From NCBI GenBank assembly GCA_947175375.1, contig CAMWMT010000033.1, positions 1 through 12,267 on the forward strand: DNA of 12,267 nucleotides. The letters are read 5' to 3'. A model generated the notes under the pieces. That model was given only the letters and a program-made list of their open reading frames with translations. It did no database searches and was not told where the DNA came from. The position numbers and the translations under genes were made by a program. The DNA is from an uncultured Clostridiaceae bacterium (GTDB lineage Bacteria; Bacillota; Clostridia; Lachnospirales; Lachnospiraceae). Shown piece by piece: positions 1 to 7,140 of this stretch (the stretch's first letter is position 1; each line of letters opens with the position of its first letter).

Positions 1-441
1 ATAATACACTTTAATGCTCTCAATTAAATAATTTTCATCCAATTCTTTATTATTATAATAAACTTTCCAATAATAGCATAACAGAGTATTCTCAATATCA
101 TCACTTGAACAATATAAGCGGCGTACAAGGTTTTTACAAAAATCACTAATTTTTTGTTCAATATCTTGTTTATAAAATATACATCCACTTCCAAATAACC
201 TATCAAATTCATAGCTATCAATAAATGATTTTAAAACTGCTTTTAATTCCACTTCTGAATGTATTGGCTTCTTTTTACGATATATCCTTTTAATATCATT
301 TATATATTCTCTCGCATCGTCTTTTATTTTATATTCATATTCTTCATCATAACCTAAACGGTCGATAAATAAGTACTCATTTTTTCTCCTTCTTAACCAT
401 TCGAGAAAGTCTAAAACAATATAATCTTTTATTGGTTGCAT
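1..441 (-). CDS. Partial AT-rich hypothetical protein, 3' end outside the window
   Basis: A leftward reading frame starts at ATG 441-439 and stays open for 147 codons to the window edge, so the C-terminus is missing. The start is supported by GAGGTG at 447-452, five bases upstream. The protein begins MQPIKDYIVLDFLEWLRRRK and is rich in Lys, Asp, Glu, Tyr and Ile. It looks soluble and mostly helical, with no signal peptide or membrane segment. I recognise no domain. Base composition is roughly 25% GC (about 17-30% in sampled blocks), far below the rest of the window, which points to horizontal acquisition. It lies 91 bases downstream of rlmD on the same strand, just past the odd tail of that gene, so I infer it is cargo of an integrated element. 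That it is a real gene is fairly sure, from the open frame, ribosome site and plausible codon use; its function is unknown. Confidence 0.7.
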   Translation of the reverse strand, partial: MQPIKDYIVLDFLEWLRRRKNEYLFIDRLGYDEEYEYKIKDDAREYINDIKRIYRKKKPIHSEVELKAVLKSFIDSYEFDRLFGSGCIFYKQDIEQKISDFCKNLVRRLYCSSDDIENTLLCYYWKVYYNNKELDENYLIESIKVYY

Positions 442-474
442 ACTTTCACCTCATTTATCATCATGAACTGTATT

Positions 475-483
475 GTTATATCA
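475..483 (-). promoter_or_regulatory. Possible extended -10 promoter for the AT-rich gene
   Basis: Read leftward, bases 483-475 spell TGATATAAC, an extended -10 form (TG-n-TATAAC). A start near 468 would give a leader of about 27 bases before the ATG at 441. No good -35 box is visible at the right distance, but extended -10 promoters can do without one. The surroundings are AT-rich, so a chance match is possible. Confidence 0.3.
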
Positions 484-532
484 CACAATAAATCAGCTTT
501 AATTTAATCTAATCTTTTCAAAATACTATGTA

Positions 533-2203
533 TCAAATAACCTTGAAATATTTCAACGCATCTTTAATAGCATCTACTTTCTCCGCTGTCGGATGTTTCC
601 TCGGCTGTTTCAGTTCCTCTACCGCATTAGGAGCATCATACATCGGCAATCCTAAATCCCTTTTTACCTCTGCGATATATGTGGTATGTACCTTGAAGCC
701 ATACTTCGCTTCTATGTACTCCTTAATCATCTTATATGTAACTCGCTCTTTCGGCTTGTATGCTGCAGCTCTCTTGGCAATATTATCAAGTGGCACTTTG
801 CCCTCACCCTCGCCAAACTCCACTTTTACGTTGATTACGCTGTCGGGTTTTTTGTGGGAAAGCATTACAACCGTCTCCACATGCACACTCCAGGCAAACA
901 TATCACACCCTTTCACCTCCCTAACCTCATACCCTTCCCCACACAGATACTTCAGATCCCGCGCCAGCGTCGCGCTGTCGCAGCTCACATACACGATCCG
1001 CTCCGGCTGCATCTTCACCATCGTCTCCAGCGCTGCCTGGTCGCACCCCTTTCGCGGCGGATCAACCACGATCACATCCGCATGAATTCCCTCTTCCTCA
1101 TACATCCTCGGCAGCACTTCCTCCGCCTTCCCTACAAAGAACTCCACGTTTTCTATCCCATTGATTTTTGCATTCCTCTTCGCATCCTCGATCGCCTCCG
1201 GCACGATCTCCACTCCATACACTTTACCTGCCTTCTTTGCCAGGAAAAGCGAGATCGTCCCGATGCCACAGTACAGATCCCACACGGTCTCATGCCCTGT
1301 CAGCCCTGCATATTCCAGTGCCGTCTCGTAGAGCTTCTCCGTCTGCACCGGATTCACCTGGTAAAAAGACAGCGGCGAGATCTGATATCGCACATCCCGG
1401 ATACAGTCTGTAATGTATCCCTGTCCCCAGACCGGGATCAGTTCCGTTCCCATGATTACATTCGTATTCTTTGTATTCACGCTGATCATGATGCTCGTCA
1501 TCCCCGGAATCTCCTGAAACGATGCCGACAGCTCGTCCACCGCTTTCAGCTTTCTCCCGTTCAGAACCAGGCATACCATGATCTCCCCGGTAGCAAAACC
1601 CTTCCGGATCAGTACATGCCGCAGTACACCCTTCCCGGTGCTCTCGTCATATGCCGGTATCCGGTATTTCTCCATATGCGCCAGTATCTTTTCCAATATC
1701 GTCTGATTTTCTTCCACTCCAAGCCAGCATTCGGTACAAGGAATGATCGTATGGCTGCGCGCGGCGTAAAATCCGGTAACAGTCCTGCCGTCCTTATCCG
1801 TCCCAAACGGGAACTGCGCCTTATTGCGGTATCTCCATGGCTCCTCCATCCCCATGATCTTAGGCTTCTCCATTCCTTCCAGTCCGCCGATCCGGATCAG
1901 ATGGTTCTGAATCTTCCTTGCTTTAAAATCCAGCTGCGCCTCATAATTCATCGCCTGAAGCTGACACCCACCGCACTGTCTTGCATAAGCACATCGTGGC
2001 TCCTGCCGGATCGTTGATGGCTCCACGATCTCCATCAGCCGGGCATAGCCATAATTTTTCTTCATCTTCATGATCTTCGCATCTACTGTATCCCCGATCA
2101 CTGCATCCTTTACAAAAAAAGTGAATCCGTCCAGCTTTCCGATGCCTTCCCCGTCCACGCCCATATCCTCTATCTTCAATACAATACGATCATTCTTCTG
2201 CAT
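533..2203 (-). CDS. rlmD: 23S rRNA (uracil-5-)-methyltransferase, RlmD/RlmCD type, with a C-terminal extension
   Basis: This enzyme uses S-adenosylmethionine to methylate C5 of a uracil in 23S rRNA (U1939 in E. coli numbering; some Firmicute homologues also modify U747). Residues 1-62 form a TRAM RNA-binding domain. Cys71, Cys77, Cys80 and Cys156 are the expected iron-sulfur cluster ligands. The methyltransferase domain has QVNP (282-285), the SAM loop DLYCGIGT (309-316), DPPRKG (381-386) and the catalytic cysteine Cys408 in VSCDSATLARD. The family normally ends soon after HVETVV (441-446). Here about 107 more residues follow, with a helical, lysine-rich pattern unrelated to the enzyme and lower GC. 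I read this tail as supplied by a mobile element inserted at the gene's 3' end. ATG 2203 is preceded by GGGAGA. The gene is probably last in an operon with yhaM. The enzymatic core looks intact. The family call is secure; the exact uracil target is inferred. Confidence 0.95.
   Translation of the reverse strand: MQKNDRIVLKIEDMGVDGEGIGKLDGFTFFVKDAVIGDTVDAKIMKMKKNYGYARLMEIVEPSTIRQEPRCAYARQCGGCQLQAMNYEAQLDFKARKIQNHLIRIGGLEGMEKPKIMGMEEPWRYRNKAQFPFGTDKDGRTVTGFYAARSHTIIPCTECWLGVEENQTILEKILAHMEKYRIPAYDESTGKGVLRHVLIRKGFATGEIMVCLVLNGRKLKAVDELSASFQEIPGMTSIMISVNTKNTNVIMGTELIPVWGQGYITDCIRDVRYQISPLSFYQVNPVQTEKLYETALEYAGLTGHETVWDLYCGIGTISLFLAKKAGKVYGVEIVPEAIEDAKRNAKINGIENVEFFVGKAEEVLPRMYEEEGIHADVIVVDPPRKGCDQAALETMVKMQPERIVYVSCDSATLARDLKYLCGEGYEVREVKGCDMFAWSVHVETVVMLSHKKPDSVINVKVEFGEGEGKVPLDNIAKRAAAYKPKERVTYKMIKEYIEAKYGFKVHTTYIAEVKRDLGLPMYDAPNAVEELKQPRKHPTAEKVDAIKDALKYFKVI
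535..856 (-). other. Mobile-element-type C-terminal tail fused to RlmD
   Basis: This segment encodes RlmD residues from about 450 to 556, beyond the normal family end. It includes KPDSVINVKVEFGEGEGKVP, a TYKMIKEYIEAKYGFKV stretch and the ending KDALKYFKVI. From memory, similar tails occur on RlmD proteins of streptococci and gut Clostridia that carry elements integrated in this gene (rumA/rum is a described target of conjugative elements and of phage Phi-m46.1). Sampled 60-base blocks are about 40-43% GC, against about 65% at 961-1020. The boundary near 840-885 is an estimate from composition and family length, not a mapped crossover. Confidence 0.6.
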
Positions 2204-2277
2204 GCTCTGTCTCCCTTATACCTATTACCGGATATATAATATAGGCGAAGCCGACACCCTGCCAGCTCCGCCTCTTT

Positions 2278-3225
2278 TTACGCTTTCCCTGTACGCCTGA
2301 TATTCGATTCAAACAGTCGGTTATATCCCAGCCATCCCTGATTATCTCCGCCTGCCTTCAGCGCTTCTGCCATCATCTGCATATGCGCATCCGTGTTATC
2401 TGCAAAATTCAGTGCCACTGCCTCCAGAAGCGCCGGCTTCTTCGGCGAACCATACTCCAGCTCTCCGTGATGCGCCAGGATGCAGTGCTTCAGCTCATTT
2501 CCCAGTTTAACCGGAAAGCCAGGAATCCTGCGTATCCGTTCTCCGATCATCTCAGCACCGATCATGATATGTCCAAGGAGCTGCCCTGCATCCGTATAAT
2601 CATTGGCAGGGAACGGAGACAACTCATATACCTTTCCGATATCATGGCACATGGCCGCTGTATACAACAGATCTGCATTCAGCAGCGGATATGCATGGAC
2701 ATAGTATTCACACAGCCTGGTGACGCTCAGCGTATGCTCCAGAAGCCCTCCCACAAATCCATGATGCACGCTCTTGGCAGCGCTGCTGAACTTGAAAGCC
2801 TTCACAAATGCGGCATCCTCCACAAAGATACTACGCAGAAGCTGCTGCAGGTACGAGCTCTCCACTCTGTCCACAAAACCAAGCAGCTCCCTGTACATTC
2901 CTTCAATATCCTTACTGCTCACCGGCAGATAATCAGACGGGTTATATTCTCCCTCCTGTACCTTGCGCACCCTCTTGACGTTCAGCTGGATCTGTCCCTG
3001 GAAGCTCGTCACATCCGCCATAATATCCACATAATCCAGGCTTTCAAATGCCTCGATCCCTCTGGAATTCGGGTCCCATATCTTGGCATCCGCCGTTCCC
3101 GTCTTATCCTGAAGGACCACATTTTCATATGTTTTCCCGGCTTTTGTCAAAGCTGTCTGCCGAGATTTACACAGATAGATGCCGGTAACACGCTCGCCCT
3201 CCCGCAAAGCTTCGATGTATTTCAT
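2278..3225 (-). CDS. yhaM: 3'-5' exoribonuclease YhaM family (OB-fold plus HD domain)
   Basis: Its length of 315 residues matches B. subtilis YhaM (about 314). Residues 12-85 form an OB-fold nucleic-acid-binding domain (VVLQDKTGTADAKIWD at 36-51). Residues 150-290 form an HD metal-dependent phosphohydrolase domain. Its metal-ligand candidates are His154-His155, Glu163-His164, His194-Asp195 in CHDIGK, His219, His252-His253 in AHHGE, and Asp276. YhaM proteins trim single-stranded RNA 3' ends in the cytoplasm and have also been linked to DNA. The ATG at 3225 has a GGGAGAGAG ribosome site. It lies 18 bases after the stop of the pseudoprotease gene, and rlmD follows after 74 bases, so the three are probably one transcript. 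All expected HD ligands appear present. The family call is strong; the physiological substrates are inferred. Confidence 0.93.
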   Translation of the reverse strand: MKYIEALREGERVTGIYLCKSRQTALTKAGKTYENVVLQDKTGTADAKIWDPNSRGIEAFESLDYVDIMADVTSFQGQIQLNVKRVRKVQEGEYNPSDYLPVSSKDIEGMYRELLGFVDRVESSYLQQLLRSIFVEDAAFVKAFKFSSAAKSVHHGFVGGLLEHTLSVTRLCEYYVHAYPLLNADLLYTAAMCHDIGKVYELSPFPANDYTDAGQLLGHIMIGAEMIGERIRRIPGFPVKLGNELKHCILAHHGELEYGSPKKPALLEAVALNFADNTDAHMQMMAEALKAGGDNQGWLGYNRLFESNIRRTGKA

Positions 3226-3243
3226 AACTCTCTCCCATTCTCC

Positions 3244-4497
3244 CTATTCTAATATTTTCAGTTCCACGGATACCTCCAGTTCCTGGTACAGCGTCTTGTT
3301 CAGACGCTGGCAGACCACCTGGATATTCTGTCCGTTGGAACACTTCATCAGGAATGTTGTCACATCCTTCAGGTTCGTGACCGTCTGTCCGCTAATCGAA
3401 GTAACGATATCCCCAGGCTGGATTCCCGCTTCAAAGGCAGGGGAACCGATCGCCACATCCGACACATAGACCCCGATCGGGATTTCCTCTGCTTCCGATA
3501 CGGCAGTAGTCACATCCGCTCCGGTGATCCCCATATATACTATGTCCTGATTGTTGGATAAATGCTCGATCACTTCCATAATGTCCGAGATTCCATAAGC
3601 CTGAACCGTTCCGCTCTGGCCTGTCACCTCATACTGATCCTGGATCAGTCCGATGATCTTGCCGCTCCAGCTGATCAGGATCCCGCTTCCGGAACGCGCT
3701 TTCGCAATATCCGTGGTAAGTATATGGCAGCTCCCGTCATATAACGCTGCCGTCTGGGATACAGAGGTCAGGTTCCCGTAAAGGATCGAACCATAATATC
3801 CGCCCGGACTTCCCAGCGCAATGATTGGTTCTCCGCTCCTTAAGTTCCTGGAGGAGCCAATATCCGCATATAGGATCACTTCCCGGGTACTTTCCGAGAT
3901 ATCACTCAGGTTCACGCTGAGGATCGCAAGCCCTGTATTTCTGTCATATTTTTTTAAAACAGCGGATGCCGTCGAATGGTCATAAAAAGTGACCTGAAGG
4001 CTCTCACTGCCCTCAACCTTTCCATAACTGGTCAGGATCAGAAGCTCCATCCCATTATCTTCTATGATCACCCCGGATACCGAGCTCTGGCTTGTATAAG
4101 TCTCATCAAACCAGTCCGTATTGGTCGTCACGGCCAGGACATTAACCAGGCTCTTCTCCACCTGTCCGCCGATCTGGATCAGCTGCTGGTACATCTTCTT
4201 GTAATCCTCAAGCTCAATGCTGACCTGCTCCGTAATATATACCGTGGATTCCTCCTGTATGATCTCCGGCTGTTCCTCCGGTTCCGGAAGCGTAACAGGC
4301 TGCACCTCCGGCTGTTCCGGCTGCGGAGCCAGATACGGCGCGGCAATATACCACACCACAAGCGCCGCCAACGCAAACAGTGCTCCGGAAGCTGCAGACC
4401 ATGCAAGGCGCTGGATGATCCGACTCTGGTAGAGTCTTTTCTGTTTGACCGTTTCCTGGATAAATGATAAATTCCGGTTGTCTCTTTCCTCTGTCAT
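3244..4497 (-). CDS. Membrane-anchored HtrA-like (S1C) protein with PDZ domain, probably catalytically inactive
   Basis: The 417-residue protein has a short cytoplasmic N-terminus, one transmembrane helix (about 31-52), a Pro/Glu-rich linker (57-80), a trypsin-like HtrA domain (about 95-310) and a PDZ domain (about 318-410; SPAFEAGIQPGDIVTSISG). Active HtrA proteases have His in a TNxHV motif, Asp in a TDLAVL motif and Ser in GNSGG. Here these regions read LILTSYGKV (153-161), TGLAIL (188-193) and ARSGSGILI (267-275). His and Asp are replaced, apparently by Gly159 and Gly189; only Ser271 aligns. I infer a scaffold or peptide-binding role outside the membrane rather than proteolysis. I chose ATG 4497 because AGGAG lies five bases upstream; an in-frame GTG at 4524 lacks such a site. 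It is the first gene of the leftward cluster. The reading frame is intact, so this is not obvious decay. Confidence 0.85.
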   Translation of the reverse strand: MTEERDNRNLSFIQETVKQKRLYQSRIIQRLAWSAASGALFALAALVVWYIAAPYLAPQPEQPEVQPVTLPEPEEQPEIIQEESTVYITEQVSIELEDYKKMYQQLIQIGGQVEKSLVNVLAVTTNTDWFDETYTSQSSVSGVIIEDNGMELLILTSYGKVEGSESLQVTFYDHSTASAVLKKYDRNTGLAILSVNLSDISESTREVILYADIGSSRNLRSGEPIIALGSPGGYYGSILYGNLTSVSQTAALYDGSCHILTTDIAKARSGSGILISWSGKIIGLIQDQYEVTGQSGTVQAYGISDIMEVIEHLSNNQDIVYMGITGADVTTAVSEAEEIPIGVYVSDVAIGSPAFEAGIQPGDIVTSISGQTVTNLKDVTTFLMKCSNGQNIQVVCQRLNKTLYQELEVSVELKILE

Positions 4498-4577
4498 AAG
4501 AACTCCTGCGCTTCCTTCCTGCACCTGTCATACAGGATAAAGCTTTGTTTCTTCACAGTTCTTTTGCTATCCCCGAT

Positions 4578-4606
4578 ATTATACCTGATTTTTTCAGGCA
4601 TGTCCA
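4578..4606 (-). promoter_or_regulatory. Strong sigma-A-type promoter of the pseudoprotease-yhaM-rlmD cluster
   Basis: Read leftward, the -35 box TGGACA (4606-4601, 5/6 match) and -10 box TATAAT (4583-4578, perfect) are separated by exactly 17 bases. A start near 4571 would give a leader of about 73 bases before ATG 4497. The spacer carries a perfect inverted repeat, CCTGA-N5-TCAGG (4584-4598), which could be a repressor site or chance. No other promoter this good is seen on the leftward strand before rlmD. Confidence 0.75.
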
Positions 4607-4638
4607 CTAAATGAAACGGAAAATCCGGCAACTTCTTC

Positions 4639-4667
4639 TTTTCAATCCCGGGCAAATGCGGTATGAT
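4639..4667 (+). promoter_or_regulatory. Likely promoter of mutS2
   Basis: A -35-like TTTTCA (4639-4644, 4/6) and -10 TATGAT (4662-4667, 5/6) are spaced by 17 bases. Transcription would begin around 4674 with a short leader into the GGAGG ribosome site (4681-4685). It is divergent from the leftward promoter, and the two -35 boxes are about 32 bases apart. TTGACA at 4675-4680 is too close to the start codon to serve as this gene's -35 box. Confidence 0.5.
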
Positions 4668-4690
4668 AGTGATATTGACAGGAGGATTTT

Positions 4691-7063
4691 ATGAATCAGA
4701 AAGCATTAAAGAAACTGGAATATGATAAGATTGTCCATATACTGGCAGAGCATGCCGCATCTGCGGGAGCAAAAGAGCTCTGCGAAACGCTCATGCCTTC
4801 CGATTCTCTTACAGATATCGTACAGGCACAGACAGAGACTGCAGACGCGCTGCGGCGCATCTACCGGAAGGGAAGCCTGTCTTTTGGAGGCATCCGGGAT
4901 ATCCGCGGCTCTGTCAAGAGGCTGGAGATCGGAGGCATCCTTGGCATGGGGGAACTGCTGCAGATCATGTCGCTTCTGGAAACTGCGGGCAAAGTAAAAC
5001 AGTACGGGCAGCGGGACTCTGACGACGAAGCGAGGGATTCCCTGGACGAATCTTTCGGGCTTCTGGAGCCGGTCACCTCGCTTGCCAATGAGATCCGGCG
5101 CTGTATCCTGGCGGACGATGCCATGGCAGATGATGCTAGCAGCGCCCTGCTCCAGGTTCGCCGCTCCATGAGGCAGATGAATGACAAGGTGCACAGCACT
5201 CTGAATTCCATGGTAAACGGATCGGTCCGTACCTACCTGCAGGATCCGGTCATCACCATGCGGGACGGGCGATACTGCCTCCCTGTAAAATCAGAATACC
5301 GGGGACAGGTGCCTGGCATGATCCACGACCAGAGTTCCACCGGTTCCACGCTGTTCATCGAACCCATGGCCGTGGTAAAGCTGAATAATGATTACAAGGA
5401 GCTGCAGATCAAAGAGCAGCGGGAAATAGAGAAAGTGTTGGCAACGCTCAGTGAGACTGCTGCCGGATACCTGGAACTGATCGCAGAAGACTATCAGATC
5501 CTGGTTCGTCTGGATTTTATCTTTGCTAAAGCCATGCTTGCCAAAGACATGGATGCCACCATGCCCATCTTCAACACAAAGGGCAGACTCCACATCAAGG
5601 ACGGGCGGCACCCTCTGCTGGACCCGAAAAAAGTGGTCCCCACCAGCATCCGACTTGGAAAGGATTTTGACCTGCTCATCATTACCGGCCCCAATACCGG
5701 CGGAAAGACGGTCTCCCTGAAAACCGTCGGGCTTTTTACGCTCATGGGACAGGCAGGGCTTCATATTCCGGCATTTGAACGGTCGGAACTGGCCGTATTT
5801 GACCAGATCTTTGCAGATATCGGAGACGAACAGAGCATCGAACAGAGCCTGAGTACGTTCTCCTCCCATATGAGCAACATCGTATCCATACTAAAGGAAG
5901 CCACGCTGGACTCCCTCGTCCTGTTCGACGAGCTTGGAGCAGGCACAGACCCCACAGAGGGAGCGGCTCTCGCCATCTCCATCCTGGACCACCTGCATCA
6001 GCAGGGCATCCGTACCATGGCAACGACTCATTACAGCGAGCTGAAGGTCTATGCCCTCTCCACGAAAGGCGTGGAAAATGCCTGCTGTGAATTCGACGTA
6101 GAGTCTCTGCGTCCCACTTACCGGCTGCTCATCGGCATTCCCGGCAAGAGCAACGCGTTTGCCATCTCTTCCAGGCTCGGCCTTCCCGGATTTCTGATCG
6201 AAGAGGCAAAAAAACAGATCAGCGCCCAGGACGAAAGCTTTGAAGATGTCATCGCCGAACTGGAAAACAGCCGGGTCACACTGGAAAAGGAACAGCTGGA
6301 GATCGCCCGTTATAAAGAAGAGATACGGAAACTCCGCAATGCGCTTCAAAAAAAACAGGACCGCATTGATGAACGGAAAGAAAAGATCCTGAAGGAAGCG
6401 AACGAGAAGGCCAATGCCATCCTGCAGGAAGCAAAGGCATATGCAGACGAGACCATGAAAAACTTCCATAAATTTGGCAAGGAAGGAATCTCCGCCAAAG
6501 AGATGGAAGCGGAGCGGGCGCGTCTCCGGGAAAAGATCAAGTCCACGGAGAACCAGATGCAGCCGGGCACCCAGAAGCCGAAGAAAAAAGTAAAGGCTGC
6601 TTCTCTTCACATCGGAGACCGGGTAAAGGTCTTAAGCCTGAATCTGGAAGGCACCGTCAGCACACTTCCCAACGCCAAAGGCGACCTGTTTGTACAGATG
6701 GGCATTCTACGCTCCCAGGTCCATATCAGCGATCTGGAATACATCGGTGCGGCAGAACTTCCAAAAGGAGTAAAGACTTCTTCCGGAAGCGGCAAGATCA
6801 AGATGTCCAAATCTGCCCTGGTCAGCACAGAGATCAATCTGATCGGTATGACTGTCGATGAAGCAATCGGCCATCTGGATAAATACCTGGATGATGCCTA
6901 TCTGGCCCATGTGCCCAGCGTTCGGATTGTGCACGGCAAAGGCACCGGCGCTCTGAGAAACGCAGTCCAGCAGCATCTGCGGCGCAGTAAATATGTGAAA
7001 AACTACCGTCTTGGCTCTCTGGGCGAAGGCGATGCAGGCGTTACGATCGCAGAATTCAAATAA
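4691..7063 (+). CDS. mutS2: MutS2 family ATPase with C-terminal Smr domain
   Basis: Its 790 residues match the usual MutS2 length. The N-terminal lever and clamp regions (about 1-310) precede the ABC-type ATPase, with Walker A GPNTGGKT (333-340), the signature DIGDEQSIEQSLSTFSSHM (376-394), Walker B LVLFDE (409-414) and the TTHYSELK switch (445-452). A charged coiled coil (515-620), a KOW-like segment (about 638-685) and an Smr domain (about 713-790, with VRIVHGKGTGALR) follow. There is no mismatch-recognition domain, as expected for MutS2. In other bacteria MutS2 has been linked to suppressing recombination, and in B. subtilis to handling collided ribosomes. The LDLR motif proposed to support Smr nuclease activity reads INLI here (715-718), so cleavage may be altered. 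ATG 4691 follows GGAGG by five bases. The gene stands alone behind its own promoter, and its product is cytoplasmic. Confidence 0.96.
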   Translation: MNQKALKKLEYDKIVHILAEHAASAGAKELCETLMPSDSLTDIVQAQTETADALRRIYRKGSLSFGGIRDIRGSVKRLEIGGILGMGELLQIMSLLETAGKVKQYGQRDSDDEARDSLDESFGLLEPVTSLANEIRRCILADDAMADDASSALLQVRRSMRQMNDKVHSTLNSMVNGSVRTYLQDPVITMRDGRYCLPVKSEYRGQVPGMIHDQSSTGSTLFIEPMAVVKLNNDYKELQIKEQREIEKVLATLSETAAGYLELIAEDYQILVRLDFIFAKAMLAKDMDATMPIFNTKGRLHIKDGRHPLLDPKKVVPTSIRLGKDFDLLIITGPNTGGKTVSLKTVGLFTLMGQAGLHIPAFERSELAVFDQIFADIGDEQSIEQSLSTFSSHMSNIVSILKEATLDSLVLFDELGAGTDPTEGAALAISILDHLHQQGIRTMATTHYSELKVYALSTKGVENACCEFDVESLRPTYRLLIGIPGKSNAFAISSRLGLPGFLIEEAKKQISAQDESFEDVIAELENSRVTLEKEQLEIARYKEEIRKLRNALQKKQDRIDERKEKILKEANEKANAILQEAKAYADETMKNFHKFGKEGISAKEMEAERARLREKIKSTENQMQPGTQKPKKKVKAASLHIGDRVKVLSLNLEGTVSTLPNAKGDLFVQMGILRSQVHISDLEYIGAAELPKGVKTSSGSGKIKMSKSALVSTEINLIGMTVDEAIGHLDKYLDDAYLAHVPSVRIVHGKGTGALRNAVQQHLRRSKYVKNYRLGSLGEGDAGVTIAEFK

Positions 7064-7083
7064 CTGACAATCAACTTTATACA
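7055..7083 (+). promoter_or_regulatory. Possible promoter of the two-component operon
   Basis: TTCAAA (7055-7060) and TATACA (7078-7083), both 4/6 matches, are spaced by 17 bases across the end of mutS2. Transcription would begin near 7090, inside the hairpin described next. The match is weak, and read-through from mutS2 is an alternative. Confidence 0.25.
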
Positions 7084-7115
7084 GCATCCTGCCGGGGATT
7101 CCCGGCAGTGGATGC
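7084..7115 (+). other. Strong hairpin between mutS2 and the response regulator
   Basis: CTGCCGGG (7089-7096) and CCCGGCAG (7101-7108) pair perfectly around a four-base GATT loop. The stem extends by GCATC (7084-7088) with GATGC (7111-7115), leaving a two-base bulge (7109-7110). No T-run follows on the plus strand, so it is not a standard intrinsic terminator. It could be an RNA processing or stability element, a Rho-type or weak terminator, or a binding site for a regulator. Confidence 0.6.
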
Positions 7116-7140
7116 AGGACTCTGACAGGAGAAAATATAT

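Noticed and set aside
24..221. A 65-codon leftward frame near the left edge
   Set aside because: It lies inside the longer open frame running from 441 to 1 in another phase and has no good ribosome site. The longer frame has both a start signal and better amino-acid use.
528..2017. Long plus-strand reading frames (528-1085 and 686-2017) opposite rlmD
   Set aside because: They are antisense to a well-supported methyltransferase gene, have low-complexity or Arg/His/Leu-rich translations typical of shadow frames, and match no family I know.
2230..2277. Possible hairpin between yhaM and rlmD (AGGCGGAGC pairing with GCTTCGCCT, one G-T pair)
   Set aside because: The loop is large and no T-run follows, so a terminator is not supported; the genes are probably co-transcribed.
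2383..3252. A 289-codon plus-strand frame opposite yhaM
   Set aside because: It is antisense to a gene with complete HD motifs. Its translation has no recognisable domain and is rich in Ile, Arg, Gln and His, as expected from a shadow.
4498..4524. GTG start extending the pseudoprotease by nine residues
   Set aside because: The ATG at 4497 has AGGAG five bases upstream, and the GTG does not have a well-placed site.
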